From KBS50 sp042666615 (lineage in GTDB: Bacteria; Actinomycetota; Actinomycetes; Mycobacteriales; Micromonosporaceae): a stretch of 64,000 nucleotides of DNA. The position numbers and the translations under genes were made by a program. The stretch covers positions 62,001 through 126,000 of the forward strand of contig NZ_JBHTDD010000013.1 in the NCBI RefSeq assembly GCF_042666615.1, read 5' to 3'. Shown here piece by piece: positions 34,900-42,860 of the stretch (position 1 is the stretch's first letter; every line of letters starts with the position of its first letter). Below the pieces are notes generated by a model. The model made no database searches and had not been told where the DNA came from. It was given only the letters and a program-made list of their open reading frames with translations.

Positions 34900-34930
34900 C
34901 GGACGGGTGGGTGCCGCCCACCCGTCCGCT
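34898..34930. terminator. Perfect 14-bp hairpin between convergent genes
   Basis: Arms 34898-34911 and 34917-34930 pair exactly around a 5-nt loop, starting within the stop codon of the LigD-like gene and ending 6 bp from the cupin stop. It serves both directions. Confidence 0.8.
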
Positions 34931-34936
34931 CGGCGG

Positions 34937-35329
34937 TCACGAGGCCGGGGGTTCGTCCTGGCCGGCGGCCTCCAGCCGGTCGGCCTCCTCCTTGGTGGCG
35001 TGCACCGCCTGGTCGGCGTGCTCGGGCGGCCCGTAGACGGTGTAGAGCACCAGCGGGTTGGGACCGGTGTTGACGAAGTTGTGCTTGGTGCCGGCCGGGA
35101 CGACGACGAGGTCACCGGCGGCGACCGCCCGCTTCTCGCCGGCCACCCGCGCCTCGGCGGTGCCGCTGACGAAGGTGAGAATCTGGTCGGTGTCCTCGTG
35201 CACCTCTTCGCCGATCTCCCCACCCGGCGGGATGGTCATGATGACCAGCTGGGTGTGCTCCCCGGTCCACAGGACCCGCCGGAAGTCCGGACTCGTTTCG
35301 GCGACGGTGGCGATCGTGTAGTGCTCCAT
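34937..35329 (-). CDS. Small cupin protein
   Basis: 130 residues from ATG at 35329. It is a single-domain cupin: GGEIGEEVHEDTDQILTFVSG is motif 1 and VPAGTKHNFVNTG motif 2, with the usual His/Glu metal ligands mostly kept. Proteins of this size are often isomerases or sugar-binding stress proteins; no specific role is visible. Confidence 0.82.
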   Translation of the reverse strand: MEHYTIATVAETSPDFRRVLWTGEHTQLVIMTIPPGGEIGEEVHEDTDQILTFVSGTAEARVAGEKRAVAAGDLVVVPAGTKHNFVNTGPNPLVLYTVYGPPEHADQAVHATKEEADRLEAAGQDEPPAS

Positions 35330-35659
35330 GCCTCGCGAGGTACCCCGGTTGAGCCCACTCGACGCGTGGCCGGGACATCTGGCACGAGCAGGTTTGAACC
35401 GGTTCGTGGCGGGGGACATCGGTGCTGGTCGGAAGGGTGGAGCCGGTTGAACCTCCGGCCGAGCCAGGTCCCCGCTGGTGTACTGCCGCAACGGCTGCGT
35501 CGGTGGGAGACGGCCAGAGCGCGGCGACGCCTGACGGCGGCGCCGCGCGCTCTGTGTCCCGGCCCGCCCGTTCCTGAGCCGCCGCTATCCAGGTCGATCA
35601 AGAGGTTCGCGTCAGGATCCGGGCAGATCCTGACGCGAACCTCTTGATCAAACGCGGAC
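35330..35659. other. 330-bp intergenic region with hairpins
   Basis: It contains the presumed cupin promoter, an imperfect stem (CAGAGCGCG 35515-35523 with CGCGCTCTG 35546-35554) and the 24-bp perfect hairpin listed separately. I saw no gene. Confidence 0.5.
35596..35649. terminator. Perfect 24-bp hairpin downstream of the secreted-protein gene
   Basis: Arms 35596-35619 and 35626-35649 are exact complements around a 6-nt loop, 11 nt after the minus-strand stop at 35660. It has the GATCAAGAGGTT ends also common in Micromonospora intergenic hairpins (recollection). Confidence 0.8.
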
Positions 35660-36289
35660 TCAGGGGACGAGTTGTCCGAGCGGACCCTCCAGGTCGGGGT
35701 AGTTACGCGTGCTCATGGCCTGTACGCCGGCCGTGTGGTCCCCGTTGAACGGCGTCTGCGCGCCCGGGCAACCGGCCGCCACCGCCTCCTCCGGCGAGTT
35801 GAACCAGAACCCGACGTGGTGCATGTGGATCGGCCCGAACGCCGGGTTGGTGGCGTCGTCATCCTCCGGATGCGGGGTGGGAGCCGGGCCGGGCGCGGGG
35901 GCGAGGGAGAAGGTCTCCACGTTGAACCGCCCGACCACGGTTATCCACGCCACGCCGTACCGGTTGGATCGCATGTCGCTCTGGTACCACGACACCCCGA
36001 ACGGGAAATTGGGCAACTGCAGGATGAACAGGTCGAAGTTGGTATCGGGTGGCAGTCCCTCCGCCCGGATGGTCATCACCTCGTTGAAGCGCTTCGGATA
36101 GATCCGTACGGACGCGTGCGCGTCACGCAGGCAGTCGGCCGCCTCCGCGCCCTGTGCACGGACCATGGTGAAGGAGAAGCCGCGCCGGTTGTCGGCGGCG
36201 GCGGGAGCGCCGGTGATCCCCGAGGCGACGAGCGTGCTCACGGTCGCGGCGGCGGCGAGCGCGCCGATGACCCTGGTGCGGTTCTTCAT
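35660..36289 (-). CDS. Secreted protein of unknown function
   Basis: 209 residues from ATG at 36289, with GGAGG 5 nt upstream. The signal peptide is clear: MKNRTR, a hydrophobic alanine/valine stretch, then a likely cut after GAPAAA or PAAA near residue 33. The mature part has two cysteines (AADCLRDA and AAGCPGAQ), a Pro-rich PAPGPAPTPHPEDDD loop and several aromatic residues, suggesting one disulfide and a compact beta-rich fold. I do not recognise the family. Confidence 0.7.
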   Translation of the reverse strand: MKNRTRVIGALAAAATVSTLVASGITGAPAAADNRRGFSFTMVRAQGAEAADCLRDAHASVRIYPKRFNEVMTIRAEGLPPDTNFDLFILQLPNFPFGVSWYQSDMRSNRYGVAWITVVGRFNVETFSLAPAPGPAPTPHPEDDDATNPAFGPIHMHHVGFWFNSPEEAVAAGCPGAQTPFNGDHTAGVQAMSTRNYPDLEGPLGQLVP

Positions 36290-36319
36290 GACGTCCTCCG
36301 TCTGGTGATGGGAGGCCGA

Positions 36320-36356
36320 CCGGCCGCCCGAGCCGCGCGGGTCCTCGGGCGGCCGG
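36320..36356. terminator. 13-bp hairpin between the EEP gene and the secreted-protein gene
   Basis: Arms 36320-36332 and 36344-36356 pair perfectly around 11 nt. On the minus strand it follows the EEP gene (stop at 36438) and precedes the secreted-protein ATG by 30 nt. It could be a terminator or a 5'-leader structure. Confidence 0.6.
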
Positions 36357-36437
36357 CAGACCGGCGAACCGCACACTATGGCCATCAATCAGTACGAGGA
36401 ACGCATCAGCCCTAGATCGGTCAATATGAGATGATAT

Positions 36438-37274
36438 TCACCATGACGGATCGATACGCCGATCGAGATCGAGGTCGAGGTCGAGGTCGAGGTCGGCCAC
36501 CACCGCGTAGTGATCCGACGGGTGCACCCCGTCGACGAGCCCGTCACCGGCGACGAACGCCTGGCGCACCGGCACCCGGGTACCCGGGCGCCCGGGCCGG
36601 GCCAACACGTAGTCGATCCGCCGGTCGATCAGGTGGCGCGCCTCCACCGGTGCGGACGGATGGGTCGAGCTGAGCGTGACGGCCCCGGGATCGCCGCTCC
36701 CGGCGACCCAGGTGTCGATCATGGAGGTGAAGAGCGGGCGCGCCTGGGCGACACCCGGCGGGGCGTTCAGGTCGGCGAGCAACAGCACGGGCAGCGGACC
36801 GTCCAGCGCCGGATCGGTGGCCAGCGCCGCCAGGGCCTCGGTCTGGGCGAGCTGGTCGGCCGCGTACTCCGGCTCCCACTCCACACAGGAGACAACCACG
36901 TGCAGCGGCCCGTCCGGGTGCGCGAGGGTGGCCACCATGGCCACCGGCGGCTCGCGGTGCGTGGCGGGCAGCCGATGTTCGCTTACCCGGTCGATGGGCC
37001 AGCGGCTGAGCAGGCCGAGCCCCAGCTCAACGCCGGCCTGCTCCGGGTGCTCGGGTGGGACGGGCACCGGGGGCAGCGACGGACCCGAGAACGCGGCGTG
37101 CAGGCCCAGCCGGCCACCCAGCTCGGCGGCCTGGGACGTCCGGTCGGTCGCCCACGACTCCTGGAGTCCGACCACGTCGGGACGCAGACCGGCCAAGACC
37201 GCCGCGATGCCCGGCTGCCGGTCCCGCCACCGCGGTCCGAACCGCCACCAGACGTTCCACGTCACAACGCGCAT
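36438..37274 (-). CDS. Endonuclease/exonuclease/phosphatase-family hydrolase
   Basis: 278 residues from ATG at 37274. All catalytic blocks of the EEP fold are present: MRVVTWNVWWRF, VGLQES (metal-binding Glu), LLADLNAPP (Asp/Asn), IDYVLAR and PSDHYAVVADL (catalytic Asp-His). Members include DNases and phosphodiesterases; no signal peptide is evident, so it is probably cytoplasmic. The C-terminus is extended by a (Asp-Leu)n run encoded by a hexanucleotide repeat. Confidence 0.85.
   Translation of the reverse strand: MRVVTWNVWWRFGPRWRDRQPGIAAVLAGLRPDVVGLQESWATDRTSQAAELGGRLGLHAAFSGPSLPPVPVPPEHPEQAGVELGLGLLSRWPIDRVSEHRLPATHREPPVAMVATLAHPDGPLHVVVSCVEWEPEYAADQLAQTEALAALATDPALDGPLPVLLLADLNAPPGVAQARPLFTSMIDTWVAGSGDPGAVTLSSTHPSAPVEARHLIDRRIDYVLARPGRPGTRVPVRQAFVAGDGLVDGVHPSDHYAVVADLDLDLDLDLDRRIDPSW
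36465..36494. repeat. Hexanucleotide microsatellite at the 3' end of the EEP gene
   Basis: One GAGATC followed by four GAGGTC units. On the minus strand it encodes alternating Asp-Leu right after the catalytic SDH block. In-frame and likely variable between strains. Confidence 0.85.
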
Positions 37275-37331
37275 CCGGCTGACGCTACCGTCGCCGATCC
37301 AGCGGCGCCCGCCGAGCGACGGTGGCACGAA

Positions 37332-38246
37332 TCATCGGACCGGCGCCGGCCGGCCAAGCTGCCCGGCGATCTCGTGCAGGTGATGGACGAACGCGTCGAC
37401 CGCCGCCGGCCGGCCGCGCCCGGCGGGCGTGGCCGCGAAGATCCGGCGTACCGACGCGTCGTCCGGATGCAACCGCAGCAGGCTGATGTCGGTGGGAGTG
37501 GCCCGGACCGCGAGCGCCGGCAGCAGCGCGACGCCCAGCCCGGCCGCCACGCAACCGAGCTTGCCGGTCCACTCAGCCGCGACAATGTCGACCCGGGGCC
37601 GGAAACCGGGCCGCAGGCTGGCCCGCAGCAGCGTTTCCTCGGTGGTGGCCGAGCCGGCGATGAACGCGTCGTCGGCCAGTTCGGTGAGCCGCACGGTGCG
37701 CCTTCGGGCCAGCCGGTGGGTGCGCGGCACGGCGACCAGCAGCCGCTCGTCGAGCAGGTGCTCCAGGTCCACCCGGGCGGTGTCCAGGTGCTGGTCGGGG
37801 GCGGCGCTGACCACCGCCACGTCCGCGTCGCCCGCCCACAGCCGCTCCACCAGGGCGGGGGTGCGGCCCTCGACCAGAGACAGCTCCACCTTCGGGTACG
37901 CGTCGCGGAACGCGGCCAGCGCCCGGGGCACCAGCGCCGCCACCGACGTCGGGAAGGCGCCCACCCGGAGCCGGCCACCGGTCAGGCCACGGACCGCTGC
38001 CAGCTCGCGGCGTGCCGCGGTGAGCCGGTCCAGCACCGCTTCGGCGTGCGGCAACAGGCAGCGCCCCTCCTCGGTGAGCGCGACGCCGCGCGGCAGCCGG
38101 TCGAGCAGCCGCGCACCGGCCTCCGCCTCCAGGGTGGCGATCTGCCGGGACACGGCCGACTGGGTGTAGGCCAGCTCCTGCGCCGCGGCGGTGATGGATC
38201 CGTGCCGGGCGACAGTGCGGAACACCTCAAGCAGTTCCGTCTGCAT
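37332..38246 (-). CDS. LysR-family transcriptional regulator
   Basis: 304 residues from ATG at 38246. The N-terminal winged helix covers 1-60 (LLEVFRTVARHGSITAAAQE and TQSAVSRQIATLE), followed by a periplasmic-binding-like effector domain. It is divergent from the dehydrogenase gene with 81 bp between, the classic arrangement for a LysR regulator and its target. A palindrome lies in that gap. Confidence 0.92.
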   Translation of the reverse strand: MQTELLEVFRTVARHGSITAAAQELAYTQSAVSRQIATLEAEAGARLLDRLPRGVALTEEGRCLLPHAEAVLDRLTAARRELAAVRGLTGGRLRVGAFPTSVAALVPRALAAFRDAYPKVELSLVEGRTPALVERLWAGDADVAVVSAAPDQHLDTARVDLEHLLDERLLVAVPRTHRLARRRTVRLTELADDAFIAGSATTEETLLRASLRPGFRPRVDIVAAEWTGKLGCVAAGLGVALLPALAVRATPTDISLLRLHPDDASVRRIFAATPAGRGRPAAVDAFVHHLHEIAGQLGRPAPVR

Positions 38247-38264
38247 GCCACGGCATGCTATCAA

Positions 38265-38281
38265 CGCATGGATACCATGCG
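38265..38281. promoter_or_regulatory. Palindrome between LysR gene and dehydrogenase
   Basis: CGCATGG-ATA-CCATGCG is a perfect 7-bp dyad, 18 bp from the LysR start and 46 bp from the dehydrogenase start. It is the probable LysR recognition site. Confidence 0.6.
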
Positions 38282-38327
38282 GCACATTCGTTGGTCGCAT
38301 GACATGGCGCTGCCTACCGTGTCCGGC

Positions 38328-39137
38328 ATGACGACAATCGCGGTCCTCGGGACCGGAAACATGGGCGCCGCGATGGCCCGCCGGCTGGCCACCACCGGCC
38401 ACTCAGTCGTGGCGTGGAACCGGACCGCCTCCCGCGCCGCCGCCCTCACCGATGCCGGCGTACGAGCGGTCACCGCACCTGCCGACGCGGTCCGGGACGC
38501 CGAATTCGTCATCACCATGCTGAGCGACGCGATCGCCGTCGACGCGGCACTGTTCGGTGTCGACGGCGCGGCGACGGCCCTCTCCCCCGGAGCCTGCCTG
38601 ATGCAGATGTCCACCATCGGCCCGGCGCAGGTAAGCGACGTGGCGGCCCGGCTGCCAGCCGGGATCCACCTGGTCGACGCGCCGGTCGCCGGCAGCGTCG
38701 GAGCCGCCGAGGCCGGCACGCTGCGGGTGCTCGCCGCAGGTGCCGACCCGGCTGTCGAGCGGGCCAGGCCGGCGCTGACCGCCCTCGGCACGATCGTCCC
38801 GTGCGGCCCGCTGGGTGCCGGGAGCGCGCTCAAACTGGTGCTGAACACCGCCCTGGTCACCGGGGTGGCGGCGGTGGCCGACGTGCTGGCCGTCGCCGAC
38901 GCGGTGGGCCTCGACCGGGACGTCGCGCTCGGCCACCTCGACGCCGGCCCGCTGGGCGGTGCGGTCCAGCGCGTCCGGATGACCGGAGCGTCGTTCTCCC
39001 TCGCCCTCGCGGCCAAGGATCTCGACCTGGCCCTGGCCGAGGTCGGTCAGGCGGCCACGCCGGTGGCGTGGGCGGCGGCCGGGATGCTGCGCGACGCCCC
39101 GGACCCGACCGCCGACATCTCCGCTCTCGTTCCGTGA
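38328..39137 (+). CDS. NAD(P)-dependent beta-hydroxyacid dehydrogenase
   Basis: 269 residues from ATG at 38328. It belongs to the 3-hydroxyisobutyrate/6-phosphogluconate dehydrogenase superfamily: the Rossmann motif is AVLGTGNMGAAMARRLATTG, the substrate block LVDAPVAGSVGAAEAGTL, and the active-site lysine lies in GAGSALKLVLN. The substrate is unknown; members reduce tartronate semialdehyde, succinic semialdehyde or imines. Probably activated by the divergent LysR protein. Confidence 0.88.
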   Translation: MTTIAVLGTGNMGAAMARRLATTGHSVVAWNRTASRAAALTDAGVRAVTAPADAVRDAEFVITMLSDAIAVDAALFGVDGAATALSPGACLMQMSTIGPAQVSDVAARLPAGIHLVDAPVAGSVGAAEAGTLRVLAAGADPAVERARPALTALGTIVPCGPLGAGSALKLVLNTALVTGVAAVADVLAVADAVGLDRDVALGHLDAGPLGGAVQRVRMTGASFSLALAAKDLDLALAEVGQAATPVAWAAAGMLRDAPDPTADISALVP

Positions 39138-39222
39138 AACGACATCTCCGCGAGGCGACTCTCCGCTCCTCGTCAGTGAAACCAGCGACCCACGGCCCGT
39201 GAAACCCACGAAAGGATCTTCC

Positions 39223-39642
39223 GTGTCCGTCACCCTGGACAATCCCGCCGCCGTCGCCGCGCCGTTCGGCGACCGCTTCTCCCACGTCGCCCGCGTCGAC
39301 CTCGGCGGAGACGCCGCGCTGCTGGTGCTCTCCGGCCAGGTCGGCTGCGACGACTCCGGCGCGATCGTGGAGCCCGGCGACATCACCGCCCAGTCCGAAC
39401 GGATCTTCAAGCTGATCGAGGGGATCCTCGCCGCCCACGGCGCCACATTCGCCGACGTGGTCAACATCCGCACCTTCATGACCGACCTGGCGGGCGACCT
39501 GGCCGGCTACGCGGCGGTGCGCCGCCGGTACTTCACCGGTCCCCCACCGACCAGCACGACGGTCGAGGTGAACAAGCTGTTCCTGCCGGACGCGGTGATC
39601 GAGGTGGAGATCACCGCGGTCACCGGGCGGCCGGTCGGATGA
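39223..39642 (+). CDS. RidA-family protein
   Basis: 139 residues from GTG at 39223, with AAAGGA 6 nt upstream; GTG at 39199 is an alternative. RidA proteins hydrolyse reactive enamines/imines from PLP enzymes. Family features: LVLSGQVGCDDSGAIV, the long helix IFKLIEGILAAHGATFADVV, and STTVEVNKLFLPDAVIEVEITA, although the usual catalytic Arg of R-x-x-x-x-V in this last block is replaced. It is 85 bp after the dehydrogenase, and its 3' end overlaps the convergent gene by 23 bp. Confidence 0.85.
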   Translation: MSVTLDNPAAVAAPFGDRFSHVARVDLGGDAALLVLSGQVGCDDSGAIVEPGDITAQSERIFKLIEGILAAHGATFADVVNIRTFMTDLAGDLAGYAAVRRRYFTGPPPTSTTVEVNKLFLPDAVIEVEITAVTGRPVG

Positions 39643-40795
39643 CCACCTGACCGATCTGCGGCAGCCGCACCCCGAGGTCCCGCACCTCGGCGGTCGCCGG
39701 GTCGACGGTGTGCAGTTGGCCGTCGAGCCCGGCGGCGAACAGCCACCGGCCGTCCGGCGACCAGGCCAGCGGGTTGAGGCTGGCGTCCACCGGCAGATCC
39801 ACCGGGCGGTCGGCTCCGGAGCGCAGATCGAGCAGGTGGACCCGGGGCGACCCGCCAGGGCCGGCGACCAGCAGCGCCGCCCGGGCGGCGTCACCCGACA
39901 CCACACCGCCGGACATGCCGACCCCGCCGGCCGGCAACCGGACCGGCCGGCGGGCGCCGCCGCGCTGCTCGATCAGGACCCCGCCGCAACGCAGCCGCTC
40001 GTCACACTCCCGGGCCAGCCAGTGGGTCGGCCCGACGGCCAGCAACTCGCCGGTGGTCATCCGGCGTACCCCGTCGGGCCGCAGGCTGTAGACGCCGCCG
40101 GTGGTGGCGATGGACGGATAGCCCGCGCCGTCCGGTTCCGCGAAGCCGCCGGTGCCGGGCGGGGCCGCGACCGCGACCCCCGTGTGCTTGCCGTCGAACC
40201 GAACCAGGAGCATCGCACCGCGGACGTCGTCGGCAGTCACCCACACCGACCCGGGGTCGGGACCAGGCAGCATCGGGCCGCTGCGGTTGAAGTCTTCGCG
40301 GGCCCGTTCCGCCGGCTTGCCGTCCGGGACCACGTAACCCGGCACCGCGTCGCGCGGCCGGATCACCACCAGATCCGGACCCACCAGGAAGTTCACCGCA
40401 CCGCTGCTGGCCAGCGTCGGCACCGGGGTGACCGTCACCCGGCCCTTGGCGAACTCGATCCGGACCACCGAGTCGGGCCCCCGGCCGTACAGCTCGTAGC
40501 CGTCGGTGATCCCGAGCAGCGGGCGACCCACCTCGGTGACCACCGGCGCGGTCCCGGTCGGGGCCGTGGACGCCCCTGGGACCGCGGGGGAGCCGGTGGC
40601 GGACGGGGTGGTTACCGGTCGCTCCGGCCCGCCGTCGGTGCGTGCGTACACGGCCAACCCGATGCCGGCCAGCAGCACCAGCGGCAGCCAGAGCAACCAG
40701 GGCGGTCGCCGCCGTCGGGGCGTGCCGTCCTCCCGGATCGGTCCACCGATCTCGATGATGTCGCCTCGGTCCGGCCGGGCCTCGTCCCCCGTCAC
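39620..40795 (-). CDS. Membrane-anchored beta-propeller-like protein
   Basis: 391 residues from GTG at 40795. A short cytoplasmic N-terminus is followed by one transmembrane helix (~33-52, WLLWLPLVLLAGIGLAVYA), a Pro/Thr/Ser linker and an external domain with repeated strands; near the C-terminus LNPLAWSPDGRWLFAAGLDG is a WD40/TolB-like blade. The function is unknown. It lies 7 nt after the ADP-ribosylglycohydrolase gene and is likely part of the same transcript. Confidence 0.75.
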   Translation of the reverse strand: MTGDEARPDRGDIIEIGGPIREDGTPRRRRPPWLLWLPLVLLAGIGLAVYARTDGGPERPVTTPSATGSPAVPGASTAPTGTAPVVTEVGRPLLGITDGYELYGRGPDSVVRIEFAKGRVTVTPVPTLASSGAVNFLVGPDLVVIRPRDAVPGYVVPDGKPAERAREDFNRSGPMLPGPDPGSVWVTADDVRGAMLLVRFDGKHTGVAVAAPPGTGGFAEPDGAGYPSIATTGGVYSLRPDGVRRMTTGELLAVGPTHWLARECDERLRCGGVLIEQRGGARRPVRLPAGGVGMSGGVVSGDAARAALLVAGPGGSPRVHLLDLRSGADRPVDLPVDASLNPLAWSPDGRWLFAAGLDGQLHTVDPATAEVRDLGVRLPQIGQVVIRPAAR

Positions 40796-40802
40796 CGCGC
40801 CA

Positions 40803-41723
40803 TCATCCGCCAGCTGCGCCGGCTACCGGGAAGGGGCGGTGGGCGAAGTCCGGCAGCGGCTCCCGGCTGTCCAGCCAGCCAGCGGGGATTCCGGCGGGTC
40901 CGGTGTACGCCCCGACGATGCCGCCGACGATGGCGGCCGTGGTGTCGACATCCCCACCCGCCTCCACGCAGGCGCTGATCGACGAGGAATAGTCGTCGAG
41001 GAACGTGGCCGCCGCCCAGAGCGCGAACGGCACGGTGTCCTGCGCCAACACCTGGGAACCGTTGCCCAACTCGTAGGCCGCCTCCGCCACGCTCGCGCCG
41101 AGCAGCCGGTGGGCGCGCTCGACCCCGGTCCGCACCCGGCTGTCGACCAGGTACGGCAGCACCAGGTCGAGGAAGACGCCCGGCTCGGGTCGGTCGCGCG
41201 TGTGGCGGGCCCAGCCGGCCTCGGCCGCGGCGACAGCCACGGCGACGGCCCCCAGCACGGCCTCGGCGTGGGCGTGGGTGACCTGCGCCGACCGCATCGC
41301 CTCCAGCGCCGCCGCACGAGAATCACCACAGTGGTACGCCCCGAGTGGGGCCACCCGCATCGCGGCGCCGTTTCCCATCGAGCCCTGCCCGCCGAAGGCG
41401 GCCCGGGAAGCCTCCGACCAGGCCACCCCTGCACGGATCTGCCGCAGGATGACGACGGCACCACCGCCGTACCCCCGGTATGGCTCGAACCGTTCGGCGA
41501 AGGCGGCGGCCAGCCGGTCCTGATCGATCGGCCCACCGTGCCGCAACTCGGCGACGACGGAACAGGCCATCTCGGTGTCGTCGGTCCACGGCCAGGGCCC
41601 GGGAGGCAGCCGTCCGGCGGCGAGGTCCGCGAACGAGTTGCCCGGTACGAAGAACTGGGCGCCCAGACTGTCGCCCACCGACAACCCGTCCAGGCTGTCG
41701 AAACAGAAGTCAAGATTGGTCAT
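40803..41723 (-). CDS. ADP-ribosylglycohydrolase-family protein
   Basis: 306 residues. The DraG/ARH fold with two Mg2+ ions is complete: GDSLGAQ near the N-terminus, WTDDTEMA (metal ligands), GNGAAMRVAPLG, and EAGGDVDTTAAIVGGIVGA (second metal cluster). Enzymes of this family remove ADP-ribose from proteins, nucleic acids or small acceptors. It lies 51 bp after the oppF-like stop, in the same direction, so it is probably co-expressed with the peptide importer; the link is unexplained. Confidence 0.92.
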   Translation of the reverse strand: MTNLDFCFDSLDGLSVGDSLGAQFFVPGNSFADLAAGRLPPGPWPWTDDTEMACSVVAELRHGGPIDQDRLAAAFAERFEPYRGYGGGAVVILRQIRAGVAWSEASRAAFGGQGSMGNGAAMRVAPLGAYHCGDSRAAALEAMRSAQVTHAHAEAVLGAVAVAVAAAEAGWARHTRDRPEPGVFLDLVLPYLVDSRVRTGVERAHRLLGASVAEAAYELGNGSQVLAQDTVPFALWAAATFLDDYSSSISACVEAGGDVDTTAAIVGGIVGAYTGPAGIPAGWLDSREPLPDFAHRPFPVAGAAGG

Positions 41724-41774
41724 GTGGCACCCATCCTGCCACCCGGTGCCGCTGGCAGGCCAGGACCCTAGGTC

Positions 41775-42860
41775 CTAGGCGCGCATCCGGTGGACCGCGT
41801 CGACGGCGTACAGGCATGCCGCCCGCTGCTCCTCACCGGCCGGCGCGTCGGACTGCCCCGGAGCCTCGGCCAGCACCGGATCGGTCTCGGCACAGTCCGG
41901 TTGGGCCTGCGGGCACCGGGTACGGAACCGGCAGCCGCTCGGCGGGTCGACCGGACTGGGGATGTCGCCGGTGAGGATGATGCGCTGGCGCTGCCGCTCG
42001 ACCCGCGGGTCGGCCACCGGCACCGCGGACAGCAGGGCCGCCGTGTAGGGGTGGGCGGGTCGCTGGTAGATATGGGCCGGCGAACCGGTCTCCACGATCC
42101 GACCGAGGTACATCACGGCGACGCGGTCGCTCATGTGCTCCACCGCCGCCAGGTCGTGGGCGATGAACAGGTAGGTGAGCCCGAGGTCCCGCTGGAGCCG
42201 CCGCAGCAGGTTCATGATCTGCGCCTGCACGCTGAGGTCGAGGGAGGCGATCGGCTCGTCCAGGACGATCAGGTCCGGCTCGCCGGCCAGGGCGCGCGCG
42301 ATGCCGACCCGCTGCCGTTGGCCGCCGGACAGCTCGTGCGGGTGCCGGTCCGCCAGATCGGGGCGTAGTCCGACCATGTCCAGCAGTTCCTGGACCCGGC
42401 GCCGGCGGGCGGCGCCGCGCTCGGCGAGCCCGTGCACGACAAGGGGTTCGGCGATGCTGGCGGCCACCGTCCGGCGCGGGTCGAGGGAGGCGTGCGGATC
42501 CTGGAACACCATGGCGACCCGGCGCCGCAAACCGCGCAGCCGGCGCCGGGACCAGCCGGTAACGTCCTCGCCGGCCACCCTGATCCGCCCCGACGTCGGA
42601 TCCACCAACCGCAGCAGCGCCAGGCCGGTCGTGGACTTGCCACTGCCGGACTCGCCGACCAGCCCGAGCGTCTCCCCCCGGTGGATCCGCAGCGACACTC
42701 CGTCCACCGCGCGCACCGCGCCACCGCGCCCGGGAAACCACACCTTCAGGTCGTCGAGTTCGGCGACGACGTCCGGAGCGGCCGACCCCGTGCCGGCCGA
42801 ACCCGTCTCGCGGTCCTCGCCCGTGGTGGCCGAACCCGTTCCCCGGTCCTCGCCCGTCAC
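41775..42860 (-). CDS. Oligopeptide ABC importer ATPase (OppF/DppF)
   Basis: 361 residues from GTG at 42860, overlapping the previous stop. Walker A LVGESGSGKSTTGLALL, signature ELSGGQRQRVGIARAL, Walker B DLIVLDEPIASLD and the C-terminal oligopeptide extension with Cys-x(n)-Cys (GCRFRTRCPQAQPDC). The first ~30 residues carry a repeated Thr-Gly-Glu-Asp-Arg stretch, unlike typical OppF. Confidence 0.94.
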   Translation of the reverse strand: MTGEDRGTGSATTGEDRETGSAGTGSAAPDVVAELDDLKVWFPGRGGAVRAVDGVSLRIHRGETLGLVGESGSGKSTTGLALLRLVDPTSGRIRVAGEDVTGWSRRRLRGLRRRVAMVFQDPHASLDPRRTVAASIAEPLVVHGLAERGAARRRRVQELLDMVGLRPDLADRHPHELSGGQRQRVGIARALAGEPDLIVLDEPIASLDLSVQAQIMNLLRRLQRDLGLTYLFIAHDLAAVEHMSDRVAVMYLGRIVETGSPAHIYQRPAHPYTAALLSAVPVADPRVERQRQRIILTGDIPSPVDPPSGCRFRTRCPQAQPDCAETDPVLAEAPGQSDAPAGEEQRAACLYAVDAVHRMRA

